From a virus, in the IMG/VR virus record IMGVR_UViG_3300044633_000899, positions 87,306 through 151,305 of that record: DNA of 64,000 bases. One strand, written 5' to 3'. Below, in pieces: positions 16,906 through 24,921 of the stretch. The translations under genes were made by a program, and so were the position numbers. Under the pieces are notes generated by a model. That model made no database searches and had not been told where the DNA came from. It saw only the letters and a list, made by a program, of their open reading frames with translations. How positions within the stretch are numbered: position 1 is the stretch's first letter; every line of letters begins with the position of its first letter.

Positions 16906-17070
16906 ATGTTTTTTTATAAATATGTGTATATTTATAAAAGAGTTCATTTCCCCCACGTTGGGGATTGGTTGTCCAAAGTCCTGGTGACTTGTAAAGTTCA
17001 AGATGAATTTAACAACTTTAAAATATATCTTCACAACGGTGAGGGAAATGTGTTTATCTCCTTGATTTAA
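16906..17070 (+). CDS. Possible small protein, 54 aa
   Basis: ATG 16906 to TAA 17068-17070 encodes a plausible peptide with YIYKRVHFPHVGDWLSKVL and IYLHNGEGNVFISL. No family is recognised and there is no supporting overlap with a neighbour. An ATATTTATA box lies inside the first codons, so expression could instead start further in. Confidence 0.35.
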   Translation: MFFYKYVYIYKRVHFPHVGDWLSKVLVTCKVQDEFNNFKIYLHNGEGNVFISLI

Positions 17071-17103
17071 TTATCTTGGGGGTTTTCTTGTGGAATGATA
17101 ATT

Positions 17104-17490
17104 TTATTCGTATGTTATTTCCACAACGACCCCATCATTATCAATCACATCAAATAAATGTGTCTTCTTCTTTTTGATGGGGATAAACAAGATATCATAT
17201 TTACCTTTAAATCTTACTATAACACCAATGTTTACCATACCTTTTGTTTCAGATTTAAATGAATCAAAGACTACCGGATTGTTCCCCCAATAAATAACCA
17301 TAGATGTTGTGTCAACCCCATTGGCGTCAATTACGGAACGATACCTTGTGATGGCCTCTTGTTCTGTATTAACTGTGGTTGAGAAAGAACCATCATCAAA
17401 CACATCAAATCCTGACATTCCCATTAATTGACCAAACGATGTTATGCTAATCATTAACATTAATCCAAACACTACTACCTTACTTTTCAT
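17104..17490 (-). CDS. Exported protein, 128 aa
   Basis: The N-terminus MKSKVVVFGLMLMISITSFGQ is a Sec signal peptide whose end (SFGQ) is the form typical of Bacteroidetes signal peptides. The mature part of about 107 residues is of unknown fold. It lies downstream of two minus-strand tRNAs. A periplasmic, outer-membrane or secreted location in the infected cell is likely. Confidence 0.7.
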   Translation of the reverse strand: MKSKVVVFGLMLMISITSFGQLMGMSGFDVFDDGSFSTTVNTEQEAITRYRSVIDANGVDTTSMVIYWGNNPVVFDSFKSETKGMVNIGVIVRFKGKYDILFIPIKKKKTHLFDVIDNDGVVVEITYE

Positions 17491-17542
17491 ATGTATAATT
17501 TAAATGATCCCCACGTTATTGGTTGGGGGATAAAACCATTGT

Positions 17543-17612
17543 AGTCCCACCGGGAATCGAACCCGACTTTCCAGGATGAAAACCTGACGACCTAACCGAT
17601 AGTCGATGGGAC
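17543..17612 (-). tRNA. tRNA-Glu(TTC)
   Basis: On the minus strand, acceptor GTCCCAT pairs with GTGGGAC, the anticodon stem TCAGG/CCTGG encloses loop TTTTCAT giving anticodon TTC, and the T arm is CGGG-TTCGATT-CCCG. CCA is not encoded. Canonical 70-nt structure. Confidence 0.9.
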
Positions 17613-17688
17613 CATAATAAAAGAGTCAATGTACAGTATCTACAATTTCCTTTTCATACATTTGTTATGCGAAACTTTCACTCTTCAT

Positions 17689-17796
17689 TAGTCAGGACAG
17701 GATTCAAACCTGTATGTTAATACCAAAGCTCCACGATATTAACCATTACTTTATAGGAACTTTCTAATGTGCGTCTACCAATTCCGCCACCTGACT
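17689..17796 (-). tRNA. tRNA-Leu-like gene with expanded anticodon region, 108 nt
   Basis: On the minus strand, the acceptor AGTCAGG/CCTGACT, the leucine-type D region TGGCGGAATTGGTAGACGC and the T arm ACAGG-TTTGAAT-CCTGT are all clear. The anticodon arm is not: CATTA and TAATG can pair but enclose 16 nt instead of 7, and the variable arm (GTTAATA...TATTAAC) is also long. I cannot assign an anticodon. It may carry a small insertion, need processing, or be non-functional. Confidence 0.65.
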
Positions 17797-17803
17797 ATAT
17801 TAA

Positions 17804-17947
17804 CTACCTATTGTAATCAATTAAAAAGACCCCCACAATAACCGACATAATCCCCAACCCAATAATACCATTGACAAATAACAAGGGGGAAACAATACCA
17901 ACCAAACCAAAACCAATGATATCAATTACCAAATTATTTCTTCTCAT
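17804..17947 (-). CDS. Small membrane protein, 47 aa
   Basis: ATG at 17945-17947 encodes MRRNNLVIDIIGFGLVG followed by a second hydrophobic run ending VGVFLIDYNR: two short membrane helices. A host-type -7 box TATCTTTG (minus strand, 17963-17970) precedes it. An earlier in-frame start exists but would overlap the promoter. It may be cotranscribed with the two tRNAs. Confidence 0.6.
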   Translation of the reverse strand: MRRNNLVIDIIGFGLVGIVSPLLFVNGIIGLGIMSVIVGVFLIDYNR

Positions 17948-18018
17948 ATATAAAACTTTCAACAAAGATATATAAAATATTTGATTTACCAAAGATATTT
18001 ATAAATAAATTATTAATA

Positions 18019-18489
18019 ATGGAAAAATCAAAGTTAGAAACACTACCAGACAAACAATTAATACAATACCTAAAGTATCTACTAAAGATAATAAGTGATG
18101 ATTACATACTACCCACATTAAATAGTTTCTATACATTGTTTGATGACCACGAACTATACGGTAAAGCCAAAGCCCCAATTGGGGGATCCTTATCCAGGTT
18201 GGATATTGAATACATATACTGGATACTAAAACATAATGACATTGATGAGACCAATGAACTAACAAGACCAAACATAGTAATGAAAGAAGTAACTCACATT
18301 GAAGAATATAATGCAATACACACAATGCAAAGATCAACTTCATTACCAACATACGTAAACAAAGATATGACACCCCAATACTTAAACAACCTGGCATTTA
18401 ACGATGACATTGATGTATTCCAGTGGGATGATATAACAACCAACGTAAGTGATGACTTTGATCTTATACAAAATTACTTCATAGTATAA
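18019..18489 (+). CDS. Hypothetical protein, 156 aa
   Basis: A soluble acidic protein starting MEKSKLETLPDKQLIQYLKY. No domain is recognised. It is preceded by GATATTTATAAAT (about 17995-18007), the ATATTTAT-type box, and lies divergently from the small membrane protein gene. Confidence 0.65.
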   Translation: MEKSKLETLPDKQLIQYLKYLLKIISDDYILPTLNSFYTLFDDHELYGKAKAPIGGSLSRLDIEYIYWILKHNDIDETNELTRPNIVMKEVTHIEEYNAIHTMQRSTSLPTYVNKDMTPQYLNNLAFNDDIDVFQWDDITTNVSDDFDLIQNYFIV

Positions 18490-18691
18490 TTAATACCTAT
18501 ACCCCCTTATCTCATTATGATCCCCCTGGAATGGGGGTGTATGACAATATGACCCCCCCGCCCCTCCCGTATCCCCCCCATATATGACATTTTGACACCC
18601 AAAAAGGGGGCTCAGAGGTAAAGATAACATATTCGTAAAAAATTTTCTGGGAAAAATTTCCCAATTTTTGGGAGTATGATTTTTGTTTTTA
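18490..18691 (+). other. 202-bp intergenic region with C-rich runs and AT box
   Basis: Contains CCCCCTGGAATGGGGGT, a hairpin at about 18522-18538 that may end the 18019 transcript, long C runs, and at 18637-18658 one copy of the A6T4CTGGG repeat that recurs at 19166. No open frame is credible here. Confidence 0.5.
18637..18658 (+). repeat. 22-bp direct repeat, copy 1, flanking HNH gene
   Basis: Core AAAATTTTCTGGGAAAAATT, identical over 22 bp to 19166-19187. The two copies bracket the HNH endonuclease gene. They may mark the ends of an inserted unit, or be regulatory boxes that happen to flank it. Confidence 0.7.
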
Positions 18692-19192
18692 TTATAAGTT
18701 ATTTCTTTTTTGGTTTATTTTATCATACTTTTCTTGTATACGTAAATCATTTTGACTAAGTGTCCTTTTTAGTTTATTGATTCTAGATTTTATTTTTTCT
18801 TCTTTTGATTTGGGGGGTGTTTTTTGTTTATACCCTACTGATTTTATTTTTGTGGTTCTATGTACTTCAGTATGACAATTCACACAGAGGGTAATTAAAT
18901 CCGAATTTCTATATTCCCAAGGTGGAACACCCCCAACTTTATATATTAAATGGTGTACTTGTAGGTTATGTTTTAACCCGCAATGTTGACAAGTGTGGTT
19001 ATCTCTTTTAAGAATTATAAGACGTTTACGTTTCCATCTATCATCTAATAGTAGTTCGGCATATTGTTGTTTTCTATTCACATTCAAAGAATAGAAAATA
19101 ATTTTAACATAAAAAAGTATTTTCCAGAAACACGACCGTATATTTAAGGTTAAGTCAAAATCTAAAAAAAATTTTCTGGGAAAAATTGACAT
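18692..19192 (-). CDS. HNH endonuclease, up to 166 aa
   Basis: A complete HNH domain: CQHCG (first Cys pair), LQVHHLIYK (HH), PWEYRNSDLITLCVNCHTEVHR (N, second Cys pair, final H). The C-terminal 50 residues are strongly basic (DNA-binding). This is the form of free-standing homing endonucleases in phages. The ATG at 19192 lies inside the 22-bp repeat; a TTG at 19087 is an alternative start nearer the domain. Neighbouring repeats support mobility. Confidence 0.85.
   Translation of the reverse strand: MSIFPRKFFLDFDLTLNIRSCFWKILFYVKIIFYSLNVNRKQQYAELLLDDRWKRKRLIILKRDNHTCQHCGLKHNLQVHHLIYKVGGVPPWEYRNSDLITLCVNCHTEVHRTTKIKSVGYKQKTPPKSKEEKIKSRINKLKRTLSQNDLRIQEKYDKINQKRNNL
19166..19187 (+). repeat. 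22-bp direct repeat, copy 2, flanking HNH gene
   Basis: Identical 22-bp match to 18637-18658. It overlaps the 5' end of the longest HNH reading frame, which argues that the true start is downstream. Confidence 0.7.
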
Positions 19193-19231
19193 TAATTTTA
19201 AATAGTATTATCATTAAATAAAATTTTAATT

Positions 19232-19699
19232 ATGGAATACAGTGAAGATAAAATAAATGATGGTTGGCGGACAGTACACAATAAATTAGGAATGACAATA
19301 TATTGGGATATCCAGAGTCTAAAAAAAAGATTCAAAAATGAAGAACCATTAAAATTAAAAATGGAATCAATGACAGATTCACTTATTAATCGACTTATAA
19401 AAAACCCAAAGATTGATTATTTTAGTGAAGACTTTATGTCTTACTACAATACAGACCCAACATTCTACAAAAAACTTATTACTGACGAATATATTAGAGA
19501 ATATGAAAATAAATTCCACTTATTATATGATTTCCATAATGAATTGGAAACCCATAAAAACAATATTGAAGTTATTTTGAAAAGAATCAAAACTAAAAAA
19601 GATAAAACAGAAGAAGATTACAAATATGTTGAGTTTTTAAAAGATTACATTTTAACAATAAAAGAAAAGTTTTCAGACAAAATAAATGACCTAGTTTAA
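19232..19699 (+). CDS. Hypothetical protein, 155 aa
   Basis: A charged, largely helical protein (C-terminal third probably coiled coil, with ILKRIKTKKDKTEEDYKYVEF). No known family. It ends at a strong terminator. Confidence 0.65.
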   Translation: MEYSEDKINDGWRTVHNKLGMTIYWDIQSLKKRFKNEEPLKLKMESMTDSLINRLIKNPKIDYFSEDFMSYYNTDPTFYKKLITDEYIREYENKFHLLYDFHNELETHKNNIEVILKRIKTKKDKTEEDYKYVEFLKDYILTIKEKFSDKINDLV

Positions 19700-19711
19700 A
19701 GTTAATTAACC

Positions 19712-19738
19712 CCCCCACCTCATCAAGTGGGGTTTTTT
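19712..19738 (+). terminator. Rho-independent terminator
   Basis: CCCCAC at 19713-19718 pairs with GTGGGG at 19727-19732 and is followed by six T. Confidence 0.85.
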
Positions 19739-19856
19739 ATTTCCCTATAAACACAACCCCCCCCTTTCTAGAATAACTCCAATTTCTAAAAAAAAATTTT
19801 TGGTATATAAGCCCCACCTCATCAATAGATTTTCACATCAACATATATTTATTAAT

Positions 19857-20255
19857 ATGAAAATTATTATTACTGAAGACCAACATAACAAATTAAAAGA
19901 TAATTTAATGAAACTTATTAATCGTTCCGAATTTAGTGTTGGGGTTAAAGCGGTTGGTGGTTTAAAGAACTTGATTAAAATTTTATATGATGGTGATTAT
20001 AATTCATTTGTTAAATATGTGTCTGATGATTTAATTTACAACACACATAAAGTTAGACATCATTATTTTTTATTTGATTGTAACATCTCTATCTTTTTAG
20101 ATCATTCAGAGAGATATAACCCTGTTTTTAGTTTTAGACCTAGTTGTTTTAATAGTGTTATGCGGGAGAAATATGGTGTGGACGATAAATATATTTCTTC
20201 CATATGGAAACAATATTCAAACTATGTTATTAATAGGTATTTAAAAGAGAATTAA
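19857..20255 (+). CDS. MKIIITE-leader VGG-domain protein, 132 aa
   Basis: ATG 19857 follows a CATATATTTATT box and opens MKIIITEDQHNKLKDNLMK, the third leader type. The body has SVGVKAVGGLKNLIKILYDGDYNSFVKYV, the VGGxxNLxKI paralog signature, shared with 12638, 13119, 24386, 29509 and 56847. The longer frame starting at 19800 contains the promoter and is rejected. Confidence 0.75.
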   Translation: MKIIITEDQHNKLKDNLMKLINRSEFSVGVKAVGGLKNLIKILYDGDYNSFVKYVSDDLIYNTHKVRHHYFLFDCNISIFLDHSERYNPVFSFRPSCFNSVMREKYGVDDKYISSIWKQYSNYVINRYLKEN

Positions 20256-20374
20256 TTTTTATTTCCCTATAAACACGACCCCCTCTTTTTATAAGGGTCA
20301 ATTCCTCAAAAAAAATTTTTGATATTTTTTGGTTAAAATTTGATATTTTAATTTTTTATAATTACATTTACATT

Positions 20375-21310
20375 ATGAATAAAATAATGTCTGTAAGAAT
20401 TATTATTAATATGCGTGACTTAAAACGTATAAAAGGTTCATTCAAGAAAAACTTTAACAATATTAATCTGTCTTTAGATATTTTAAAAGGTTTGCCATTT
20501 TTAGAGGAAGATACTAAAAATCGTATAGAGAATGGATTATTACCACAACCAGGTAAAATCTTTGAAACTATGGTAACCCAACAAATTGCAAACATATTAG
20601 AATGTAAATATGTTGGTAATGGTTGGTATCGTGGTGAGGATTATTCTCTATATCAAGATGGTGGATCAAATAAATCCGACTTAACCATATATAATCATCT
20701 AAATGGTATATCATATAGAATAGAGATAAAGGAAAGTTTGTCATATGTAAAAACTTGTGGGTTCACCTATGACGATGATGGGGGCATACTTGAATGTACC
20801 TCAAGAGATTTGGTTTTCAATAACTATGTTAAGTCTTTATTTAATGGTGGTGTTTTGTCTGACTATAACATATTGGATAATTTGGGTGTTAATAAGAGAT
20901 ATGAACTTAATGTTGGTATTGATAACATTACAACAACCAGATTTGATTACATTATATCACACAACGGTGACGGTGTATTAAATGTTATGACGATTGATGA
21001 GTATAATAGTAACCATTCATTTTTAATTGAAGTTAGAAGTTGTAGTAGAAACACCAAAAAAGTATTTACCCCAAATAAATTGGATATTATTGATGATTTC
21101 TTATATTTGAATGTTGACGAAGTTTCTGAGATGAAACAGAGGGGTGGTAACAAATCATCAAGATATAAATACATAACAAAAAACACCACATTTTCATTTA
21201 AAAAAAATAATATTGAGATGTTGGGTAATAATAACTTTCGTATTCACATTGGTAATGTTAATCAACACGTTGGGGATGTGTCTATAATCCAAAAACCGTT
21301 ATTTGTGTAA
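20375..21310 (+). CDS. Probable type II restriction endonuclease (PD-(D/E)XK), 311 aa
   Basis: The region GKIFETMVTQQIANIL (about 60-75) is followed by GGSNKSDLTIYN (97-107) and YRIEIKES (114-121). Glu64, Asp102 and Glu117-x-Lys119 fit the PD-(D/E)XK nuclease core. The gene converges on an adenine methyltransferase, overlapping it by 12 bp at the 3' ends, which is strong context for a restriction-modification pair. Target site unknown. An alternative ATG at 20411 is possible. It could also be a solitary nuclease acting on host DNA, but then the methyltransferase neighbour would be a coincidence. Confidence 0.75.
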   Translation: MNKIMSVRIIINMRDLKRIKGSFKKNFNNINLSLDILKGLPFLEEDTKNRIENGLLPQPGKIFETMVTQQIANILECKYVGNGWYRGEDYSLYQDGGSNKSDLTIYNHLNGISYRIEIKESLSYVKTCGFTYDDDGGILECTSRDLVFNNYVKSLFNGGVLSDYNILDNLGVNKRYELNVGIDNITTTRFDYIISHNGDGVLNVMTIDEYNSNHSFLIEVRSCSRNTKKVFTPNKLDIIDDFLYLNVDEVSEMKQRGGNKSSRYKYITKNTTFSFKKNNIEMLGNNNFRIHIGNVNQHVGDVSIIQKPLFV

Positions 21311-22468
21311 CCACAATAAATCAACATCAATAAATAAATCATTTAATTTAGACACCAGTTCCATTGGGTGTTTAATATTCTCTTGTTTTTTTCCCGCGTT
21401 CATCTTATATACTTTATTGATATTTTCACTTTCCAGTATTTCTTGAATTAACGACATATCAACTGGTACGTCAATCCAGGGTAATGATAATAAAGTCTTT
21501 TTGGTTAACGTCATTGAACTGTCGGATGTTCTCCACCACCAATATAAGTATGTACTATTTAATAGAATTAATGCTTTGTGGTAAGTCTCAAAATCCTTTA
21601 AATATATTACAATTTGACCAGACCTATCTAATTTTTTTGTTGATGCTGAAATAAAATATCTTGGTGTACTTGTAATATACAAGGGATAATCTGTTATTTC
21701 TGTTGTATATTTTGATAATGTATCATTATGTATATATTTTGTTGTGTTCGGAGATGTTTTATAAAAAATTTCTTTTGTAAATAAACCATCATCAAGTTTA
21801 TCATCAAGAGATAATATCATTTTATCCCTCTGGTTACTTTGCCATCTAATTTGTGTTGTTGTTTTTCTATTATTGTCTGTGTTATGAGCTATGATTATTG
21901 ATACCCTAACTGTTGCGTCATCAAAAATATGTCCTGGTATGTTATCAAAATGATATGTTGTTAGTGATGAATATGTTAATAAACCTTCTCGTGTTTTTTT
22001 AAAATCCCTACCATTTGAAAATGACATTGGGTTTATACTAATAAATCCCCTTGCTTTTTGAATCACCTCATCTAAAAAATATGCGTACATATCATTGTCC
22101 ATATATTTGAAATATGGGGGGTTCATTATTACGTAGTCATAATCAATTGTTAATGTTAAAAAATCCTCATTGTAACTACTTGGTACCACACCAAACTTTT
22201 CCATAAAATTGTTTAATGCAATGGCTAACTGATATTCATCTTTCTCATTAATTATTAACCTATTTTTAATAAAATCAATCGGATCTTCTTGTATTGAGGC
22301 CAAAAGAATTGATAAAACACCCAAACCACAACAAGGATCAAACCATATTCCTTTACCATCATCAAACACTTTGGTTTTATTCACCATAAATAACGCAATA
22401 TCTTCTGGTGTGTGAAAAATTCCCTCCTTCTTCTTCTTTTCTTGGTCGTACGGATTGATAAAATTCAT
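21299..22468 (-). CDS. N6-adenine DNA methyltransferase, 389 aa
   Basis: Motif X-like FHTPEDIALFMVN (18-30), the SAM-binding motif I FDPCCGLG (43-50) and catalytic motif IV NPPYF (116-120) are all present, giving the gamma-type order of type II adenine methyltransferases (TaqI/Eco57I-like). The C-terminal half would hold target recognition (YPLYITSTPRYFIS, WWWRTSDSSMTL). It faces the endonuclease gene tail to tail. In a phage this could protect phage DNA, destroy competitor or host DNA together with its partner, or both. Confidence 0.9.
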   Translation of the reverse strand: MNFINPYDQEKKKKEGIFHTPEDIALFMVNKTKVFDDGKGIWFDPCCGLGVLSILLASIQEDPIDFIKNRLIINEKDEYQLAIALNNFMEKFGVVPSSYNEDFLTLTIDYDYVIMNPPYFKYMDNDMYAYFLDEVIQKARGFISINPMSFSNGRDFKKTREGLLTYSSLTTYHFDNIPGHIFDDATVRVSIIIAHNTDNNRKTTTQIRWQSNQRDKMILSLDDKLDDGLFTKEIFYKTSPNTTKYIHNDTLSKYTTEITDYPLYITSTPRYFISASTKKLDRSGQIVIYLKDFETYHKALILLNSTYLYWWWRTSDSSMTLTKKTLLSLPWIDVPVDMSLIQEILESENINKVYKMNAGKKQENIKHPMELVSKLNDLFIDVDLLWLHK

Positions 22469-22621
22469 ATCATTAATAATACATCTTTTTTTCTATTATG
22501 TAAACGTCTTGAACCATAGAACTTTGTTATCCCATTCTAAAACACGACGCCTTCTTTTTATAAATAGAAAATTCTAAAAAAAAAATTTTGATAATTTTCT
22601 TGGAAAAACCGAAATTATTTA

Positions 22622-22629
22622 TATCTTTG
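22622..22629 (+). promoter_or_regulatory. Host-type -7 box
   Basis: TATCTTTG fits TAnnTTTG and lies 21 bp before the ATG at 22651. The -33 region is inside an AT box repeat shared with 19.1, 19.8 and 20.3 kb. Confidence 0.5.
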
Positions 22630-22650
22630 TTTATCATTAATCTAAAAACT

Positions 22651-22869
22651 ATGAAAAACTTTTTTATTTATCAGATTTATTTTATTTTAAACCTTCTTGT
22701 TTTAAAATTATTCATTGGGTTTCTTATTACCTATTTTATTGGTGGTAGTTATCTTTATGTCATTATGTGTTCGCTTGTTATTGCGATGGATTTGGATGAT
22801 ATGATTGATCGTCAACGAAACTTTGATAGATATTATCCCCACTTCAGTAATAAGTGGTTGTATTTTTAA
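22651..22869 (+). CDS. Small membrane protein, 72 aa
   Basis: ATG 22651, behind the -7 box, gives a protein with two hydrophobic segments (IYQIYFILNLLVLKLFIGF and GGSYLYVIMCSLVIAM) and a charged C-terminus with DLDDMIDRQRNFDRYY. Unknown family. Confidence 0.65.
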   Translation: MKNFFIYQIYFILNLLVLKLFIGFLITYFIGGSYLYVIMCSLVIAMDLDDMIDRQRNFDRYYPHFSNKWLYF

Positions 22870-22874
22870 CCATT

Positions 22875-22908
22875 AATCCCCATTTTCTAATAAGAATTTG
22901 GGGTTTTT
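22875..22908 (+). terminator. Rho-independent terminator
   Basis: ATCCCCATT...AATTTGGGGT stem followed by five T. Confidence 0.75.
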
Positions 22909-22945
22909 ATTTTTTGATATATTTATTAAATAAAACAAAGAATTT

Positions 22946-23323
22946 ATGAAAAAAGTAATAAGATTAACAGAATCTGATTTAACAAGAATTGTTAAACGAG
23001 TAATTAAAGAAAATAGATTGACCTCTCCACCGAATGAAAATGTCCGAAAATTAATGTCATTACTTACCAAGAATAACTTAATTGATCTTGAATATGTTAA
23101 TGTGTATCAAGATTATATTGAGGTTTATAAAATAATTGGTTGCGACTCAGGTTATTTTATGGACAACTTTATTCGTCTTCATCCGGAAGATATTGATAAT
23201 GATGTTGTTTATGTTGATGGTGAACATTATGGGGAAGAAATTGATGAAGAGGAGTATGAGGAGGTTTTGGAATATATTATAGAAAATTGGGAACCATTAC
23301 TAAATCTTGAGTTTGTTGAGTAA
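22946..23323 (+). CDS. LTESDL-leader protein, 125 aa
   Basis: Starts MKKVIRLTESDLTRIVKR followed by VIKE and then Asn, the most conserved leader type. The body is acidic (ends EEEYEEVLEYIIENWEPLLN) and has no known domain. A GATATATTTATT box lies upstream. With 23437, 23807, 25355, 27589, 29941 and 57377 it shares only the first 22 or so residues, in codons as well as amino acids. Confidence 0.75.
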   Translation: MKKVIRLTESDLTRIVKRVIKENRLTSPPNENVRKLMSLLTKNNLIDLEYVNVYQDYIEVYKIIGCDSGYFMDNFIRLHPEDIDNDVVYVDGEHYGEEIDEEEYEEVLEYIIENWEPLLNLEFVE

Positions 23324-23436
23324 TTTAAAACACTTTATTTACCCCCACTTCAGTAATAAGTGGTTATATTTTTAATTTTTTTCAGAAAGTTCGGTTTTTT
23401 TATTAATGTATATATTTATATATAAATAAAAATATT

Positions 23437-23691
23437 ATGAAAAGAATAATTAGACTAACAGAATCCGATTTAACTAGGATTATTAAAAGAACCATTATAG
23501 AGATGGAGGAAGATGACGACGAAGTTATTGTAAATGTTAACGACATCGCAAAAGAAGACATGGCCTGTTTTAATGATGTTGCAACACCTTCAGGAATGAA
23601 CGGAGGAAAATATAAGAGAAAAAAGAAAGGTTGTCAAACTAAAACAAGATATAAAAGTAAAACAAAATATTACGGAAACAATAGATTCTAA
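23437..23691 (+). CDS. LTESDL-leader small basic-tailed protein, 84 aa
   Basis: The leader MKRIIRLTESDLTRIIKR runs into an acidic stretch (EMEEDDDEVIVNVND) and then a strongly basic Gly/Lys/Arg/Tyr tail (GGKYKRKKKGCQTKTRYKSK). The basic tail would suit DNA binding inside a packed head; this is inference. A TATATATTTATATAT box precedes it. Confidence 0.75.
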   Translation: MKRIIRLTESDLTRIIKRTIIEMEEDDDEVIVNVNDIAKEDMACFNDVATPSGMNGGKYKRKKKGCQTKTRYKSKTKYYGNNRF

Positions 23692-23701
23692 ATTAACCAT
23701 T

Positions 23702-23736
23702 AAACCCCATTTTAGAAATAATTTGGGGTTTTTTAT
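23702..23736 (+). terminator. Rho-independent terminator
   Basis: AAACCCCAT...ATTTGGGGTT stem followed by T-rich tail. Confidence 0.75.
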
Positions 23737-23737
23737 T

Positions 23738-23806
23738 TTTCTTCCTTTCTGATTGGGTGTGTTAACCGAAATTCGTTTTTTTTGTTTTATATGATATTTA
23801 TTGTAT
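23738..23806 (+). repeat. Leader repeat TTCTTCCTTTCTGATTGG, copy 1
   Basis: The sequence CTTCCTTTCTGATTGGG, followed by GTTAAC and an ATATTTAT box, precedes an LTESDL gene. Near-identical copies lie at 25289 and 27516 before two more LTESDL genes, so promoter and leader peptide appear to have duplicated together. Confidence 0.65.
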
Positions 23807-24196
23807 ATGAAAAAAATTGTAAAACTAACCGAATCAGATTTAACAAGAATTGTTAAACGAGTACTTAAAGAGGAAGTTACCGAGACCAATATTCTTCACT
23901 GGGAGTTACCAAAAAAATTAGTTAAAGAGCTTGAGGATAGAGTACCAGATGGACTGAAATTATATAGGGATAATGATATTGTTTATGTTCAGGAACTTTG
24001 GTTTGATACAAGAAAAATTATTTTTGCTCTTTACACACAAGAGCAATTTGGTGTTGAGATAAATTATGATGACTCATTTGATGTTCCGTCAGGTTATAAT
24101 GGGTATTATAGTGTTGATTTTGATAGTGTATCAAAAGACCTCAAAATTTTTATTTTAAGGAGATTAGAACATAACTATATTAGATATTTATTATAA
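23807..24196 (+). CDS. LTESDL-leader protein, 129 aa
   Basis: ATG 23807, behind GATATTTATT, opens MKKIVKLTESDLTRIVKR and VLKEE. The body is unrecognised, beta-rich then helical (LKIFILRRLEHNYIRYLL at the end). It is followed after 1 bp by a MKIIITE-type gene, so leader types mix within one operon. Confidence 0.75.
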   Translation: MKKIVKLTESDLTRIVKRVLKEEVTETNILHWELPKKLVKELEDRVPDGLKLYRDNDIVYVQELWFDTRKIIFALYTQEQFGVEINYDDSFDVPSGYNGYYSVDFDSVSKDLKIFILRRLEHNYIRYLL

Positions 24197-24197
24197 T

Positions 24198-24389
24198 ATG
24201 AAAATCATTATAACGGAACAACAATACAAATACATATCAGAAATGATTAAACTTGACATTAAAGTTGGGGATGTGATTATGGGTGGTAAATTTAAAAACA
24301 AAAAGATTGTTGTTAAAACCATTGGTAAAAATGATAAGGGGGATATTACAATTAATGGTAAACCACTATTAAGATTTAGACTATTATGA
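24198..24389 (+). CDS. MKIIITE-leader small protein, 63 aa
   Basis: Leader MKIIITEQQYKYISEM, then a small basic beta-rich part (VGDVIMGGKFKNKKIVVK). That pattern resembles a short SH3-like strand set. Its stop overlaps the next ATG. Confidence 0.7.
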   Translation: MKIIITEQQYKYISEMIKLDIKVGDVIMGGKFKNKKIVVKTIGKNDKGDITINGKPLLRFRLL

Positions 24390-24856
24390 AAAAAATTATT
24401 ATTACAGAAGAACAAAAGGAAACCTTGGTTGATAAATTATTATATATGATTGACCTTCACGGTTTTGATGTTGCGGTATCCACCGTTGGGTCGGTTAAAA
24501 ACTTGGTTAAAGTGATTGGTAAAGATAATTTTGAAACCGTTTTAATTGACCGTAAATTTGATCCAAATGAAATTAAACTGGTAACATCAACTTATGATGT
24601 TCCGGATACTTTCACTAGATTTGGTGGTGTTGACCGTAATAAATTACTTAGGTTTCTCAATAGGTTTGGTCCAATGTATCTACTCACTATTGGTGATGAT
24701 AGTGTCTTATACCAAAACCAAGATGATACCGAATATTTCACAACAGCATTTGGGTTTTCACCAATGGAACGAACCCTTGACAGAGTTGGGTTAACCAAAC
24801 TGAAAATTAAAGATGTTATAACCATATTTGACGATAAAATTGATGAACAATATTAA
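24386..24856 (+). CDS. MKKIIITE-leader VGG-domain protein, 156 aa
   Basis: Leader MKKIIITEEQKETLVDKL, body with HGFDVAVSTVGSVKNLVKVIG (about 26-46). It belongs to the VGGxxNLxKI family, with the second Gly changed to Ser. ATGA overlap with the preceding gene. Confidence 0.75.
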   Translation: MKKIIITEEQKETLVDKLLYMIDLHGFDVAVSTVGSVKNLVKVIGKDNFETVLIDRKFDPNEIKLVTSTYDVPDTFTRFGGVDRNKLLRFLNRFGPMYLLTIGDDSVLYQNQDDTEYFTTAFGFSPMERTLDRVGLTKLKIKDVITIFDDKIDEQY

Positions 24857-24865
24857 ATTTTTTTA

Positions 24866-24898
24866 AACCCCATTCCTAATAAGAACTTGGGGTTTTTT
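24866..24898 (+). terminator. Rho-independent terminator
   Basis: AAACCCCATTCCTAATAAG...TTGGGGTTTTTT forms a stem of CCCCA/TGGGG plus flanks with a T run. Confidence 0.75.
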
Positions 24899-24921
24899 GT
24901 TTTCCCATATATTTATTTAAT

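Noticed and set aside
16798-17034. Minus-strand 78-codon open frame
   Set aside because: It overlaps the 16566 gene and the possible 16906 gene, has low-complexity composition and no promoter.
17999-18397. Minus-strand 132-codon hydrophobic frame
   Set aside because: It is a shadow of the 18019 gene, which has normal codon use and a promoter box.
23437-23691. Histone-like DNA-binding protein
   Set aside because: The basic tail allows DNA binding but no known histone-like or HU fold is visible, so I left it as unknown with a leader.
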